Positions 55,103 through 63,823 are shown, numbered from the stretch's first letter. The stretch: 64,000 bases of DNA from Chitinophagaceae bacterium UBA2375 (GCA_002343985.1 DDTB01000008.1:48442-112441), one strand, 5' to 3'. The notes: a model not told the origin generated them from the letters alone. A program made the numbers and translations.

Positions 55103-55119
55103 GTCTGCCTGAGGCGGAC
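55103..55119 (+). repeat. Short hairpin upstream of coxB
   Basis: GTCTGCC, loop TGA, GGCGGAC (seven pairs including one U-G), directly before an A-run and 14 bases before the coxB ATG. It could influence coxB translation, mark an RNA-processing site, or be a dispersed palindrome. Confidence 0.45.
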
Positions 55120-55133
55120 AAAAAACCGGAACG

Positions 55134-56201
55134 ATGAAGGACTTTTTTCTGATAGCGATAGTTGTCATGATTTTCGTGGTGATCTTCCAGATTGCCAAGG
55201 CGAGCGAGTATGTCAGCGTGCTGAAGGGTGAGGAAAAAACCCGCAAACAAAATAACCGCATCAACGGATTCCTGATGATGGCATTCCTGGTGCTGGGATT
55301 GATCGGCGCATGGTATTGCAATGAATTATATTTCGGCAAAACGCTTTTCCCGCAGGGCTCCGCTTCTGTGGAAGGGGAAGAGATCGACCAGATGCTGTAT
55401 ATCACCATTGCCATCACCGGTGTGGTATTCCTGATCACTCAGGTACTGTTGTTCTGGTTCTCCTATAAATACCAGGAGAGCGATACCCGCAAAGCATTCT
55501 ATTTCCCGCATAATAATAAACTTGAATTGTTGTGGACGAGCGTACCGGCCATCTTCCTGACGGTGCTGGTGGTGTTCGGCCTGCGTTTCTGGTTTAAGAT
55601 CACCGACGATGCGCCTAAGGATTCCGTAGTGGTGGAAATCACCGGGCACCAGTTTGCCTGGGATATGCGCTACCCCGGAAAGGACGGTGTGCTGGGAAAG
55701 AAAAATTACAAATTGTACAACAAGCCAAATGGTAACACCCTGGCAGTGGATTTTGAAGATCCGGATAGCTGGGACGACCTGAGGGCAACCGAAATGCACC
55801 TGCCCGTTGGTAAACCCGTGAAGCTGGTGATCCATGCACAGGACGTAATCCATGACGTGGGCCTCCCGCATTTCCGCCTGAAAATGGACGCGGTTCCCGG
55901 CATCCCAACCACCATCTGGTTTACGCCGAAATACACAACGGCAGAAATGCGCCAGCGCACCGGCAACCCAAATTTCACTTATGAAATCAGTTGCGACCAG
56001 ATGTGCGGAAAGGGCCACTTCTCCATGCGCGGTGTGATTGTGGTGGAAACAGAAGAGGAATACAAAAAATGGCTGGCAGATCAAAAGCCTGAATACCTGA
56101 CGCTTTTCCCGGATAAAGACCCGGCCAAAGCTACCCAGGCGGTAGAACCGGCACCAACACCAGCCACCGACAAGCCATTGGCACAGGTGGTAAGCAACTA
56201 G
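55134..56201 (+). CDS. coxB: Cytochrome c oxidase subunit II
   Basis: A 355-residue subunit that accepts electrons at the CuA centre. The CuA ligands are in SCDQMCGKGHFSM (two Cys, His and Met near residues 285-297) and the upstream His in QDVIHDVGLPHFRLKMDAVPG. Four membrane segments precede the cupredoxin domain: two N-terminal ones (residues about 2-20 and 45-65) in addition to the usual two. Extra N-terminal helices are seen in Bacteroidota members. There is no fused cytochrome c domain, so electrons must come from ActE or ActA. The C-terminal tail is Pro/Thr/Ala-rich. Confidence 0.94.
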   Translation: MKDFFLIAIVVMIFVVIFQIAKASEYVSVLKGEEKTRKQNNRINGFLMMAFLVLGLIGAWYCNELYFGKTLFPQGSASVEGEEIDQMLYITIAITGVVFLITQVLLFWFSYKYQESDTRKAFYFPHNNKLELLWTSVPAIFLTVLVVFGLRFWFKITDDAPKDSVVVEITGHQFAWDMRYPGKDGVLGKKNYKLYNKPNGNTLAVDFEDPDSWDDLRATEMHLPVGKPVKLVIHAQDVIHDVGLPHFRLKMDAVPGIPTTIWFTPKYTTAEMRQRTGNPNFTYEISCDQMCGKGHFSMRGVIVVETEEEYKKWLADQKPEYLTLFPDKDPAKATQAVEPAPTPATDKPLAQVVSN

Positions 56202-56240
56202 TAGACTAACCTAATTTAAGAAACATATCATCATATCAAA

Positions 56241-58043
56241 ATGAGTAACGTACTATCATCACAGGAAACAGCGGTACACGGGGTTCATGACGCTCACCAC
56301 GAGCACCACCATCATGAAACCTTCCTGACTAAATATATTTTTAGCCAGGACCACAAGATGATCGCGAAGCAGTTCCTAATCACAGGTATCATCTGGGCCA
56401 TCATCGGAGGCTTGTTCTCCGTGATTTTCCGCTTCCAGTTGGGCTACCCCGATGCCAGCTTCCCCTGGATGGAGGACCTGTTGGGTAAATGGGCCCCGGG
56501 TGGAAAGCTGAGCCCTGAATTTTATTACGCGTTGGTAACCATGCACGGAACCGTACTGGTATTCTTTGTATTGACGGCCGGCCTGAGCGGTACATTCGCC
56601 AACTTCCTGATCCCGCTGCAAATCGGCGCCAGGGATATGGCATCGCCCCTGCTGAATATGCTGAGTTACTGGTTCTTCTTCCTGGCTTCGGTGATCATGG
56701 TGGCTTCCCTGTTTGTACAAACCGGCCCGGCTTCGGGTGGGTGGACGGTCTATCCGCCGCTGAGCGCGATCGGCGACGCATCGATAGGCAGTAAGATTGG
56801 TATGGACCTCTGGCTCGTGAGTATGGCAATGTTCATTGTATCATCGCTGCTCGGAGGCCTCAACTATATCACCACCATCCTCAACATGCGTACCAAGGGT
56901 ATGAGCATGACCAGGATGCCGTTGACCATCTGGGCCCTGTTCTTCACCGCTGTACTGGGCGTATTGTCGTTCCCTGTGCTGCTGTCAGGAGCCATCCTGC
57001 TGTTGTTCGACCGTAACCTCGGCACCAGCTTCTTCCTGAGCGACCTGATCGTTGCCGGTAAAGTATTGCCTAACGAAGGTGGCAGTGCCATCCTCTTCCA
57101 ACACCTGTTCTGGTTCCTGGGCCACCCCGAAGTATATATCATCCTGTTGCCTGCGATGGGTATGGCATCCGAAATTTTGTCGGTCAACAGCCGCAAACCC
57201 ATTTTCGGATATATGGCGATGGTGGCGTCTTTGTTCGCCATCTGTATCCTGGCCTTCCTGGTATGGGCGCACCATATGTTTGTAACCGGGCTGAACCCAT
57301 TCCTGGGATCCGTGTTCGTCTTGCTTACCCTGCTGATCGCGGTGCCATCGGCTATCAAGGTTTTCAACTGGCTGACCACACTCTGGCGCGGAAACATCCG
57401 GTTCACACCGGGCATGCTCTTCGCCATTGGCTTCGTGAGCCTGTTCATCAGCGGTGGTTTAACAGGTATATTCCTGGGCAACTCTGCACTCGATATCCAC
57501 CTGCACGATACCTATTTCGTTATCGCGCACTTCCATATTGTAATGGGTGTGGCTTCCTTCTTTGGCATGTACGCCGGTGTGTACCACTGGTATCCCAAAA
57601 TGTTTGGACGCTACCTGAACAATACCCTGGCGTATATCCACTTCTGGGTAACGCTGGTGGGCGCATACCTGATTTTCTGGCCAATGCACTACCAGGGCCT
57701 GGCAGGTGTACCGCGCCGTTACTATGATTTCAGCAACTGGGAATCATTCAAACAATTTAACGGATTGAACGAATTCATCAGCGTGGTGGCATTGGTGGTA
57801 TTTGCCGTGCAACTGCTGTTTGTGTTCAACTTCTTCTATAGCATTTGGAAAGGACGTAAAGTAACCGATCCAAACCCATGGAAATCGAACACATTGGAGT
57901 GGACAACACCGATCCGTCCTGGCCACGGTAACTGGGAAGGAGAGATCCCCGAAGTACACCGTTGGGCTTATGATTATTCAAAAGACGGAAAAGACTTCAT
58001 CCCGCAAACCGAACCGGTGGGCGCTGATGAGAGCAAACATTAA
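56241..58043 (+). CDS. coxA: Cytochrome c oxidase subunit I
   Basis: A 600-residue catalytic subunit with the heme a and heme a3/CuB centre. The ligands are visible: His in TMHGTVLVFFVL (heme a), His and Tyr in FLGHPEVYIILLP (CuB ligand and cross-linked Tyr), the His pair in WAHHMFVTG (CuB) and the His residues in HDTYFVIAHFHIVMG (hemes a3 and a). The GHPEVY block with its Glu indicates the type A heme-copper family. The N-terminus is His-rich (HGVHDAHHEHHHHE), which is low complexity. Located 39 bases after coxB. Confidence 0.96.
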   Translation: MSNVLSSQETAVHGVHDAHHEHHHHETFLTKYIFSQDHKMIAKQFLITGIIWAIIGGLFSVIFRFQLGYPDASFPWMEDLLGKWAPGGKLSPEFYYALVTMHGTVLVFFVLTAGLSGTFANFLIPLQIGARDMASPLLNMLSYWFFFLASVIMVASLFVQTGPASGGWTVYPPLSAIGDASIGSKIGMDLWLVSMAMFIVSSLLGGLNYITTILNMRTKGMSMTRMPLTIWALFFTAVLGVLSFPVLLSGAILLLFDRNLGTSFFLSDLIVAGKVLPNEGGSAILFQHLFWFLGHPEVYIILLPAMGMASEILSVNSRKPIFGYMAMVASLFAICILAFLVWAHHMFVTGLNPFLGSVFVLLTLLIAVPSAIKVFNWLTTLWRGNIRFTPGMLFAIGFVSLFISGGLTGIFLGNSALDIHLHDTYFVIAHFHIVMGVASFFGMYAGVYHWYPKMFGRYLNNTLAYIHFWVTLVGAYLIFWPMHYQGLAGVPRRYYDFSNWESFKQFNGLNEFISVVALVVFAVQLLFVFNFFYSIWKGRKVTDPNPWKSNTLEWTTPIRPGHGNWEGEIPEVHRWAYDYSKDGKDFIPQTEPVGADESKH

Positions 58044-58118
58044 TTAACAGTACACGAAGTTCATTAAATACAGGACCCGTTGGCGGCCGGATTCACCGGC
58101 GTTTACGCGGGAGCGGAC

Positions 58119-59027
58119 ATGCAGGAAAAGAACACCATATCCAATTCAACATCGTTTGTATTGGCCAGCAAAGTGAAGGACTACTTTTTATTGATGAAGT
58201 TCACTTTGAGTTTCATGGTGGTGTTCAGTACGGTGATAGCATACCTGCTTGCCCCGAACGTGCAATTCAACGGCCTGCAAGTTCTTTTACTTTTTGCAGC
58301 GGGCATGCTGGTAACCGGATCGGCCAACAGCATCAACCAGGTTTTTGAAAAAGACACCGATGCCATGATGCGGCGCACGGCTTCCAGGCCGGTAGCCAGC
58401 GGCCGGATGAGTGTGCAGGAAGCAACAGCTTTCGCCATTATCAGCGGTTTGCTGGGCGCAGGCATGATGTGGTACTTTTTCAACCTCCCCAGCGCTTTGC
58501 TGAGCCTGTTCAGTTTGTTCATCTACGGGTTTATCTATACCCCTTTGAAGAAAGTGAATTCAGTCTCGGTACTGGTCGGCGCCATACCAGGCGCTTTGCC
58601 CTGCCTGATTGGCTGGGTGGCCGGTACAGACAATTTCAGCGCGGGTGGCTGGATCCTGTTCGCGATACAGTTCCTCTGGCAGTTCCCGCATTTCTGGGCC
58701 ATTGCCTGGGTAGCGCATACCGACTATACCAAGGCCGGTTTCAAACTGTTGCCAAGCGATAAGGGCCCAACCAAATTCACCGCCCTGCAGGCCGTGATGT
58801 ATAGTGTGATGATGATACCGGTGGGCATCCTGCCGTATTATTACAATATCAGCGGGCAGTTCAGCATGTGGGTGGTACTGGCTTGTAACCTGTCGATGGT
58901 TTTCCTGTCCATCAGGTTATACCAGAAAATGGATGTGGCCAGCGCGAGGAAAGTGATGTTCGGGTCGTATTTCTACCTGATGATCGTATTCCTCAGCCTG
59001 TACGCCGATAAAGTAAAAGTGGATTGA
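58119..59027 (+). CDS. ctaB: Protoheme IX farnesyltransferase (heme O synthase)
   Basis: A 302-residue UbiA-family membrane enzyme that adds a farnesyl group to heme B, the first step toward heme A for the oxidase. The prenyl-diphosphate site is NSINQVFEKDTDAMMRRTA, with the NxxxDxxxD pattern, followed by SRPVASGRMS. A second Asp-containing motif is in AHTDYTKAGFKLLPSD. About nine membrane segments. I chose the ATG at 58119 (MQEKNTIS); the in-frame TTG at 58080 would add 13 residues without a family counterpart. Heme A synthase (ctaA) is not in the window. Confidence 0.93.
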   Translation: MQEKNTISNSTSFVLASKVKDYFLLMKFTLSFMVVFSTVIAYLLAPNVQFNGLQVLLLFAAGMLVTGSANSINQVFEKDTDAMMRRTASRPVASGRMSVQEATAFAIISGLLGAGMMWYFFNLPSALLSLFSLFIYGFIYTPLKKVNSVSVLVGAIPGALPCLIGWVAGTDNFSAGGWILFAIQFLWQFPHFWAIAWVAHTDYTKAGFKLLPSDKGPTKFTALQAVMYSVMMIPVGILPYYYNISGQFSMWVVLACNLSMVFLSIRLYQKMDVASARKVMFGSYFYLMIVFLSLYADKVKVD

Positions 59028-59059
59028 TTATTAAAGAATCGAGTTCTTAAGATTATAGC

Positions 59060-59626
59060 ATGAATACCGTGGCGTTAGAACAGAAAAAGAAAATTCATCC
59101 CCACAAGTTTACCTTGTGGATGGGCATTGGAAGCATTGTCATGATGTTTGCGGGGCTGACGAGTGCCTATGTGGTGAAGCGGAACCAGGCGGGTTGGATC
59201 AGTTTTGATATCCCCGTCGCTTTTTGGTACAGCACGGCCGTGATGGCTTTAAGCAGCCTGAGCCTTTATATGGCATCAAAGGCCTTTAAAGAGCGGAGCA
59301 TGGCGCAGTACCGCAGGCTCATGCTGGCCACGATGATACTCGGGCTCGCATTTGTAGCCCTGCAGGTCATCGGGTTTAACAAACTCTGGCAATCGGGGCT
59401 CACGCTAACCAGTACGGTAGCCTATTCTTTTTTGTATGTGATTGTGGGCTTACATGCCCTGCACGTACTGGGAGGGGTGATCGCGCTGGTGGTGATGGCG
59501 CTGAAAGCATTCGGAACCAAAACAAGGGTATACAGCCAATTACCGGTAGACCTGATCAGCACCTACTGGCATTTTGTAGACCTCTTGTGGATCTATCTGC
59601 TGATTTTCCTATTGATGATCCGATAG
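59060..59626 (+). CDS. Cytochrome c oxidase subunit III-type protein (first copy)
   Basis: A 188-residue membrane protein of the heme-copper oxidase subunit III family, with five hydrophobic segments. KFTLWMGIGSIVMMFAGLTSAY and the C-terminal LISTYWHFVDLLWIYLLIFL are family blocks. It is shorter than the neighbouring 245-residue subunit III. The pair of short and long subunit III genes in this order is common in Bacteroidota act-cox clusters. Which of the two sits in the canonical subunit III place cannot be decided here. Confidence 0.88.
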   Translation: MNTVALEQKKKIHPHKFTLWMGIGSIVMMFAGLTSAYVVKRNQAGWISFDIPVAFWYSTAVMALSSLSLYMASKAFKERSMAQYRRLMLATMILGLAFVALQVIGFNKLWQSGLTLTSTVAYSFLYVIVGLHALHVLGGVIALVVMALKAFGTKTRVYSQLPVDLISTYWHFVDLLWIYLLIFLLMIR

Positions 59627-59675
59627 GAAAAAACTAAGTTTTTGAGAAAATAGTAACCTGAATACAACCAATTCT

Positions 59676-60413
59676 ATGGCAAGTACAGCAATACCGGCGG
59701 GAACCAAATGGTGGAGCGGAGGTAAGAGTCCATTCAACGCCAGCTATGGCAAAATCATGATGTGGTACTTCCTGATGAGTGACGCCTTCACATTCGGCGC
59801 ATTCCTGATCAGCTATGGTACCATTCGCTTCAGTGTGAACCACTGGCCCGACCCAAACTATGTATTTAACGCGTTCCCGTTTGCAGGGCATGCCAACCTG
59901 CCGCTCGCGTTTGTGAGCCTCATGACCTTCATCCTGATCTTCAGTTCCGTAACCATGGTACTGGCGGTGCATGAAGGCCATAAGATGAACCGAAAGGGCG
60001 TTGAGAAATATATGATCCTCACCATCCTCGGTGGCCTCGCGTTTTTGGGTTGCCAGGCATGGGAATGGACGCACCTGATCACCGGCGACCACGCGGTGCT
60101 GGTGAACGGACAAATCGAAAAATGGGGAACGACGGTAACCCGCAACCCATTCGGGCCGGAGGTACTACATAACGGACAAATGGTATCCACACCCGGGCCC
60201 ATCGCTTTCGGAGGGTACTTCTTTGGTATCACCGGGTTCCACGGATTCCACGTATTCAGTGGGGTAGTGATCAATATCATCATGTACATCAAAACACGCC
60301 TGGGCCATTTCGATCAGCGCGGGCATTACGAAATGATCGAAAAAGCGGGCTTGTACTGGCACTTTGTAGACCTGGTATGGGTATTCGTTTTCCTTTGCTT
60401 CTACCTGATCTAA
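59676..60413 (+). CDS. Cytochrome c oxidase subunit III (second copy)
   Basis: A 245-residue membrane protein with the subunit III motifs ACQAWEWTH-like GCQAWEWTHLITGDHA, FGITGFHGFHVFSGVVI and the C-terminal YWHFVDLVWVFVFLCFYL. A soluble insertion of about 45 residues lies between helices (NGQIEKWGTTVTRNPFGPEV). Subunit III stabilises the catalytic core and binds lipid. It starts 49 bases after the shorter paralogue and is followed by the subunit IV-type gene. Confidence 0.9.
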   Translation: MASTAIPAGTKWWSGGKSPFNASYGKIMMWYFLMSDAFTFGAFLISYGTIRFSVNHWPDPNYVFNAFPFAGHANLPLAFVSLMTFILIFSSVTMVLAVHEGHKMNRKGVEKYMILTILGGLAFLGCQAWEWTHLITGDHAVLVNGQIEKWGTTVTRNPFGPEVLHNGQMVSTPGPIAFGGYFFGITGFHGFHVFSGVVINIIMYIKTRLGHFDQRGHYEMIEKAGLYWHFVDLVWVFVFLCFYLI

Positions 60414-60461
60414 TAGCCGAACCAAATTTCTAACAACATCAACCAACAGAGATACAAGATC

Positions 60462-60896
60462 ATGAGTCAACATCACACGATATCACCGGAAATCAGCTTC
60501 CCTCCGCAACACGCCGAAGGAACCAAGAAGATCTGGAAAACGTTTTGGATCCTTTCCATCATCACCATCATCGAACTGGCAATTGGTTTGGCCATTTATA
60601 ACATACACGAAGGCGAAAACCCGAACGCAAACCTGGTGTTGTTTTTTAAGGGCATGGTATGTATCCTGACCCTGGCAAAAGCCTATTACATTGTTGCCAT
60701 CTTCATGCACCTGGGCGATGAGATCCGCAATTTTATCATGACGATCGTTGTGCCCCTGTTGCTCTTCATATGGTTCATCATCGCGTTTTTGTGGGATGGC
60801 GATAGCTGGAAAAACCTGAGGAATACCGATGCGGGAAGCCGTCCGAATATTGAAAAAGTGGCACCTGCGGCAAAACAAAAAGGCGCGAAGGACTAA
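60462..60896 (+). CDS. Cytochrome c oxidase subunit IV family protein
   Basis: A 144-residue protein with three membrane segments (TFWILSIITIIELAIGLAIY, FKGMVCILTLAKAYYIVAIFM and MTIVVPLLLFIWFIIAFLWDG). This matches the small prokaryotic subunit IV family. The C-terminus is basic and Lys/Ala-rich. It is the last gene before a strong terminator, so it closes the act-cox transcript. Confidence 0.88.
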   Translation: MSQHHTISPEISFPPQHAEGTKKIWKTFWILSIITIIELAIGLAIYNIHEGENPNANLVLFFKGMVCILTLAKAYYIVAIFMHLGDEIRNFIMTIVVPLLLFIWFIIAFLWDGDSWKNLRNTDAGSRPNIEKVAPAAKQKGAKD

Positions 60897-60923
60897 TTAC
60901 CGTTCAGCATTTACATTATTATA

Positions 60924-60960
60924 AACCATCGTTTGCCTGTTGCCAACGATGGTTTTTTTT
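60924..60960 (+). terminator. Rho-independent terminator closing the act-cox cluster
   Basis: AACCATCGTT (60924-60933) pairs with AACGATGGTT (60945-60954), followed by a run of T residues, 27 bases after the subunit IV stop. Confidence 0.85.
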
Positions 60961-60983
60961 GCAAATAAAGGATACCGTGCATT

Positions 60984-61790
60984 ATGAATAAGAGAGCGAT
61001 TTATTCTTTGCTGATTGCCATCAGCCTCCCGCTGATCGGTTATATGATTGTAAAATATTACAGCCGGGATGCGGTGCAGATGCCCAAGCGCTATTTCTAC
61101 GACAGTGTGCATGTCATAGACCGGAAGGGCAAAAAAACCAACGATACCATCTGGCATAAAGTGCGGGATATCCAGCTCACCAACCAAATGGGCAAGCAGG
61201 TATCGTTATACGACCTGCGGAATAAAGTGGTGGTGGTCAACTTTTTCTTCTCCCGCTGCCCCTCTATTTGTCCGGGCATGACCAGGGCCATGAAAAAGCT
61301 GCAGGACTCCTACGTCAAGAACCCCGACATTGTACATTTTTTGTCGATCAGTATCGACCCCGAACGCGACAGCGTGCCGGCCCTGCGCCGTTTTGCCGAC
61401 AGGTTTAATGTGAACCACGATAACTGGTGGTTTACAACCGGCGATAAAAAAGATATATATGATTTCGCGTTTTCGGAGATGAAGGCGAGCATTGCCGATG
61501 CGGAAGTGGATACGGCCTTTATACACACGGAAAACCTGTTTTTGCTCGACAGCAACAAAATTGTACGCGGATGGTACAATGCATTTGATTCGGTGAAGCA
61601 GGCCAAACTCGCGCATGATATCCCAACCCTGATGCTGGAGAAAGACCGTACCAGCCCATCCATTTTCAGGTCCTTCATACCCTACCTGCCGGTGATTTTC
61701 CTGGGTATCGGTTTAACCATATTCATGGTCAGTTTGTTAAACAAGAATAAAAAGAAGACAAAAACCTATGCTGGCTCCAACCCTCCGTAA
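60984..61790 (+). CDS. Sco1/SenC copper chaperone
   Basis: A 268-residue thioredoxin-fold protein that delivers copper to the CuA site of CoxB. An N-terminal membrane anchor (residues about 6-24) is followed by the copper site RCPSICPG (Cys92 and Cys96), with the third ligand His in FIHTENLFLLD (about 175). A second hydrophobic segment near the C-terminus (YLPVIFLGIGLTIFMVSLL) is an additional anchor seen in Bacteroidota members. It lies just after the terminator of the oxidase cluster, so it has separate or read-through expression. It overlaps the DUF420 gene by 23 bases. Confidence 0.92.
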   Translation: MNKRAIYSLLIAISLPLIGYMIVKYYSRDAVQMPKRYFYDSVHVIDRKGKKTNDTIWHKVRDIQLTNQMGKQVSLYDLRNKVVVVNFFFSRCPSICPGMTRAMKKLQDSYVKNPDIVHFLSISIDPERDSVPALRRFADRFNVNHDNWWFTTGDKKDIYDFAFSEMKASIADAEVDTAFIHTENLFLLDSNKIVRGWYNAFDSVKQAKLAHDIPTLMLEKDRTSPSIFRSFIPYLPVIFLGIGLTIFMVSLLNKNKKKTKTYAGSNPP

Positions 61791-62349
61791 AAACGATAAA
61801 CTTGCCCAAAGGCTTATTTACGCGGTATCGTTGATTGTGTTCATCGCGGTGATTGTATTGAGCCGCGTGAAACTTGACGTCAGCCTTCCGTTCGACGTTC
61901 ATATTTTCGCCGCCATCAATGCCGGGATCAATTCCACCGTCAGCCTGCTATTGCTGGCAGGATTGTTTACGGCGATGATGAAAAAATTTGAAGCGCATAA
62001 AAAAATCATGCTCACGGCGATTGTGCTGTCTGTGTTTTTTCTGCTGAGTTATATCGCTCACCACCTGCTCGCTGGCGATACCCGCTACGGCGACCTCAAC
62101 GCCGATGGCATATTAAGTGAAGCGGAAAAAGAAAGGGCGGGCAGTACGCGCATCATATATTACTTCATCCTCTTTACACATATCCCATTGGCCGGCATCA
62201 TCCTGCCGTTTATCCTGTTTACAGCTTACCGGGCGTTGATCGGGGAATATGACCGCCATGTGAAGCTGACGCGGATCACCTGGCCAGTTTGGTTGTATGT
62301 AGCTGTAACCGGCGTAATTATTTATGTGATGATCAGGCCTTATTATTGA
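61768..62349 (+). CDS. DUF420 domain membrane protein
   Basis: A 193-residue membrane protein with five hydrophobic segments. NAGINSTVSLLLLAGLFTAM, KIMLTAIVLSVFFLLSYIAHH and LFTHIPLAGIILPFILFTAY have the paired histidines typical of DUF420, which is related to the CtaM-type oxidase assembly proteins. It lies beside the Sco gene with a 23-base overlap, and the ATG at 61768 gives the full family length. A role in oxidase assembly is inferred from the neighbours and the family resemblance. Confidence 0.83.
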   Translation: MLAPTLRKNDKLAQRLIYAVSLIVFIAVIVLSRVKLDVSLPFDVHIFAAINAGINSTVSLLLLAGLFTAMMKKFEAHKKIMLTAIVLSVFFLLSYIAHHLLAGDTRYGDLNADGILSEAEKERAGSTRIIYYFILFTHIPLAGIILPFILFTAYRALIGEYDRHVKLTRITWPVWLYVAVTGVIIYVMIRPYY

Positions 62350-62363
62350 CGCGGATGGATTGT

Positions 62364-62717
62364 TTAGATAGATAATTCTATCGCGGGATCCCAGAATTTT
62401 TCCTTGAAATTGACAACAGTATCGTTTTTCACCTCAATGCCTTCTTTACGGAGTTTTTCTTCCATTTCCGTTGGGCTGGCAAAATGCATTTTGCCCGTCA
62501 GCATGCCGTTGCGGTTGACCACCCTTTGGGCGGGCACTTTGGGTTTGGCACTGTGTGAGGCATTCATGGCCCAGCCCACCATTCGGGCGCTGAGTTTGGT
62601 GCCCAGGTAAGCAGCGATGGTTCCATAAGTGGTTACCCTTCCTTTGGGAACCTGTCGGACCACATCGAACACATCTTCAAAAAAATGGTAATCCTTAGTT
62701 CCGCTGCTTTTTTTCAT
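62364..62717 (-). CDS. MGMT-family alkyltransferase-like protein lacking the acceptor cysteine
   Basis: A 117-residue protein with the C-terminal DNA-binding domain of O6-alkylguanine-DNA alkyltransferases: VPKGRVTTYGTIAAYLG, SARMVGWAMNAS and the active-site segment. There PCHRV is replaced by VPAQRVVN, so the acceptor Cys is Ala and the next His is Gln. Such ATL proteins bind and flip damaged bases and, in known cases, hand them to nucleotide excision repair; direct repair is not expected. It overlaps the DUF5522 gene by 23 bases. Convergent with the DUF420 gene, 14 bases apart. Confidence 0.88.
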   Translation of the reverse strand: MKKSSGTKDYHFFEDVFDVVRQVPKGRVTTYGTIAAYLGTKLSARMVGWAMNASHSAKPKVPAQRVVNRNGMLTGKMHFASPTEMEEKLRKEGIEVKNDTVVNFKEKFWDPAIELSI

Positions 62718-62898
62718 GCTTCAAGGTAGCCAATAATTCGGAACGTTTGGGTTCCGGAACGGCATCATAGTTAAAAGGGCAGTGCAGGCACCCGTTGCCG
62801 CAGCAATACCCCTTTTTCAGGTGGTAGGCGGCGGTGAGTACAATGTACCCATCTTCATTGAGGTAGTAATCCTCCCCGGGTATGAGGTGGTCGGGCAT
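62695..62898 (-). CDS. DUF5522 family small Cys-rich protein
   Basis: A 67-residue protein. The Cys cluster GYCCGNGCLHCPFNY near residues 30-44 is the signature of DUF5522, a family known by sequence only. The spacing (CCxxxCxxC) suggests a metal site, probably iron-sulfur or zinc (inference). It sits between trmB (24 bases upstream) and the alkyltransferase-like gene (23-base overlap), forming a compact three-gene minus-strand operon. Confidence 0.8.
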   Translation of the reverse strand: MPDHLIPGEDYYLNEDGYIVLTAAYHLKKGYCCGNGCLHCPFNYDAVPEPKRSELLATLKHEKKQRN

Positions 62899-62922
62899 GG
62901 CTGTTTTTCTTTAGCAGGAACC

Positions 62923-63642
62923 CTATATGACAACTGAGGACCCGGATTGTTCGGTTTCACGCAGGATTTTATACAATTCCTCGTCTTTATCGGCAATTTG
63001 CCCCGGCAGGCTGAGTTGCAGGTAATGGATGCGGTTGCTGCCCGCAATATCGAGGGATTCGTAATGGGTTTTGATATGGAGTTCGGGGGCGATGTTGGGG
63101 CGCGCGTAGATATCATCCGACTTGTCGTGCACGGTGAGTCCATACATGTCGGCCACCAGGAGGCTGAACCTGTATAAATCAGGGGAATCGGTTTTGAGGT
63201 GGATGCACCCGCCGGGAGCCAGGATGGATTTATATAGCCTGAGGAAACGCGGATGGGTGAGCCGTTTTTTGGCTTTTGAAGTGCGGAGCTGGGGATCGGG
63301 GAAGGTGATCCAGATATCGTTGACCTCGCCGGGCGCGAAGTATTGGCCCAGCATTTCGATTTGGGTACGCAGGAAGGCGGCATTGGAAAGACCGGCATCC
63401 ATCGTTTTTTTAGCGCCGATATACATCCTGTTTCCTTTTACGTCAACGCCGATGAAGTTTTTATCAGGGTATAAACCGGCCATACCCACGGTATATTCAC
63501 CGCGGCCGCAGGCCAGTTCGAGTACGATGGGATGGTTGTTTTTGAAGAAAGCATGCCATTGCCCGGCCATGTTTTCGGGGTATTCAAATACATGAGGAAA
63601 TGCCTTGATCTGCGCGAAACGGATGAGTTTTTTCTGGCCCAT
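62923..63642 (-). CDS. trmB: tRNA (guanine-N7)-methyltransferase TrmB
   Basis: A 239-residue enzyme that makes m7G46 in tRNAs. The AdoMet site is VLELACGRGEYTVGMAGL, followed by NFIGVDVKGNRM, the catalytic block NDIWITFPDPQL and KAKKRLTHPRFL. The correct start is the ATG at 63642 (MGQKKLIRF). The open frame extends 58 codons further upstream but only reads through the A-rich spacer and the first 102-bp repeat unit, so those residues are not real. First gene of a three-gene minus-strand operon. Confidence 0.93.
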   Translation of the reverse strand: MGQKKLIRFAQIKAFPHVFEYPENMAGQWHAFFKNNHPIVLELACGRGEYTVGMAGLYPDKNFIGVDVKGNRMYIGAKKTMDAGLSNAAFLRTQIEMLGQYFAPGEVNDIWITFPDPQLRTSKAKKRLTHPRFLRLYKSILAPGGCIHLKTDSPDLYRFSLLVADMYGLTVHDKSDDIYARPNIAPELHIKTHYESLDIAGSNRIHYLQLSLPGQIADKDEELYKILRETEQSGSSVVI

Positions 63643-63696
63643 GGGGCAAAGGTAAATGAAGAATTTTTTAGAGTTAAGTGGAACAAAAACAAAAAA

Positions 63697-63798
63697 GCCC
63701 CTGCAAACGAATTGCAAGGGCCAAGTCAGAAAAACCATGCTGTAGGGGTCCCGATCGAATCGGGACACGAGGCCAATTGCTATTGCAAAAAATGGTAA
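63697..63798 (-). repeat. 102-bp hairpin unit, copy 1
   Basis: On the minus strand: a promoter-like ACCATTTTTTGC, a hairpin GTCCCGAT-loop TCG-ATCGGGAC (63748-63766), and at the end a terminator-like stem TTGCAATTCGTTTGCAGGGGC followed by six T residues. Three mismatches to copy 2 over 102 positions by hand count. Confidence 0.85.
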
Positions 63799-63823
63799 AA
63801 GTACCAGTAGCCCCATAAAAAAA

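Noticed and set aside
63748..63766. tRNA T-arm like sequence (TTCGATC region) in the repeat unit
   Set aside because: The hairpin has a three-base loop with an eight-base stem, and no matching acceptor, D or anticodon arms are found on either side.
63643..63816. N-terminal 58-residue extension of TrmB
   Set aside because: These codons read through an A-rich spacer and the first repeat unit; TrmB homologues begin at the Met at 63642.
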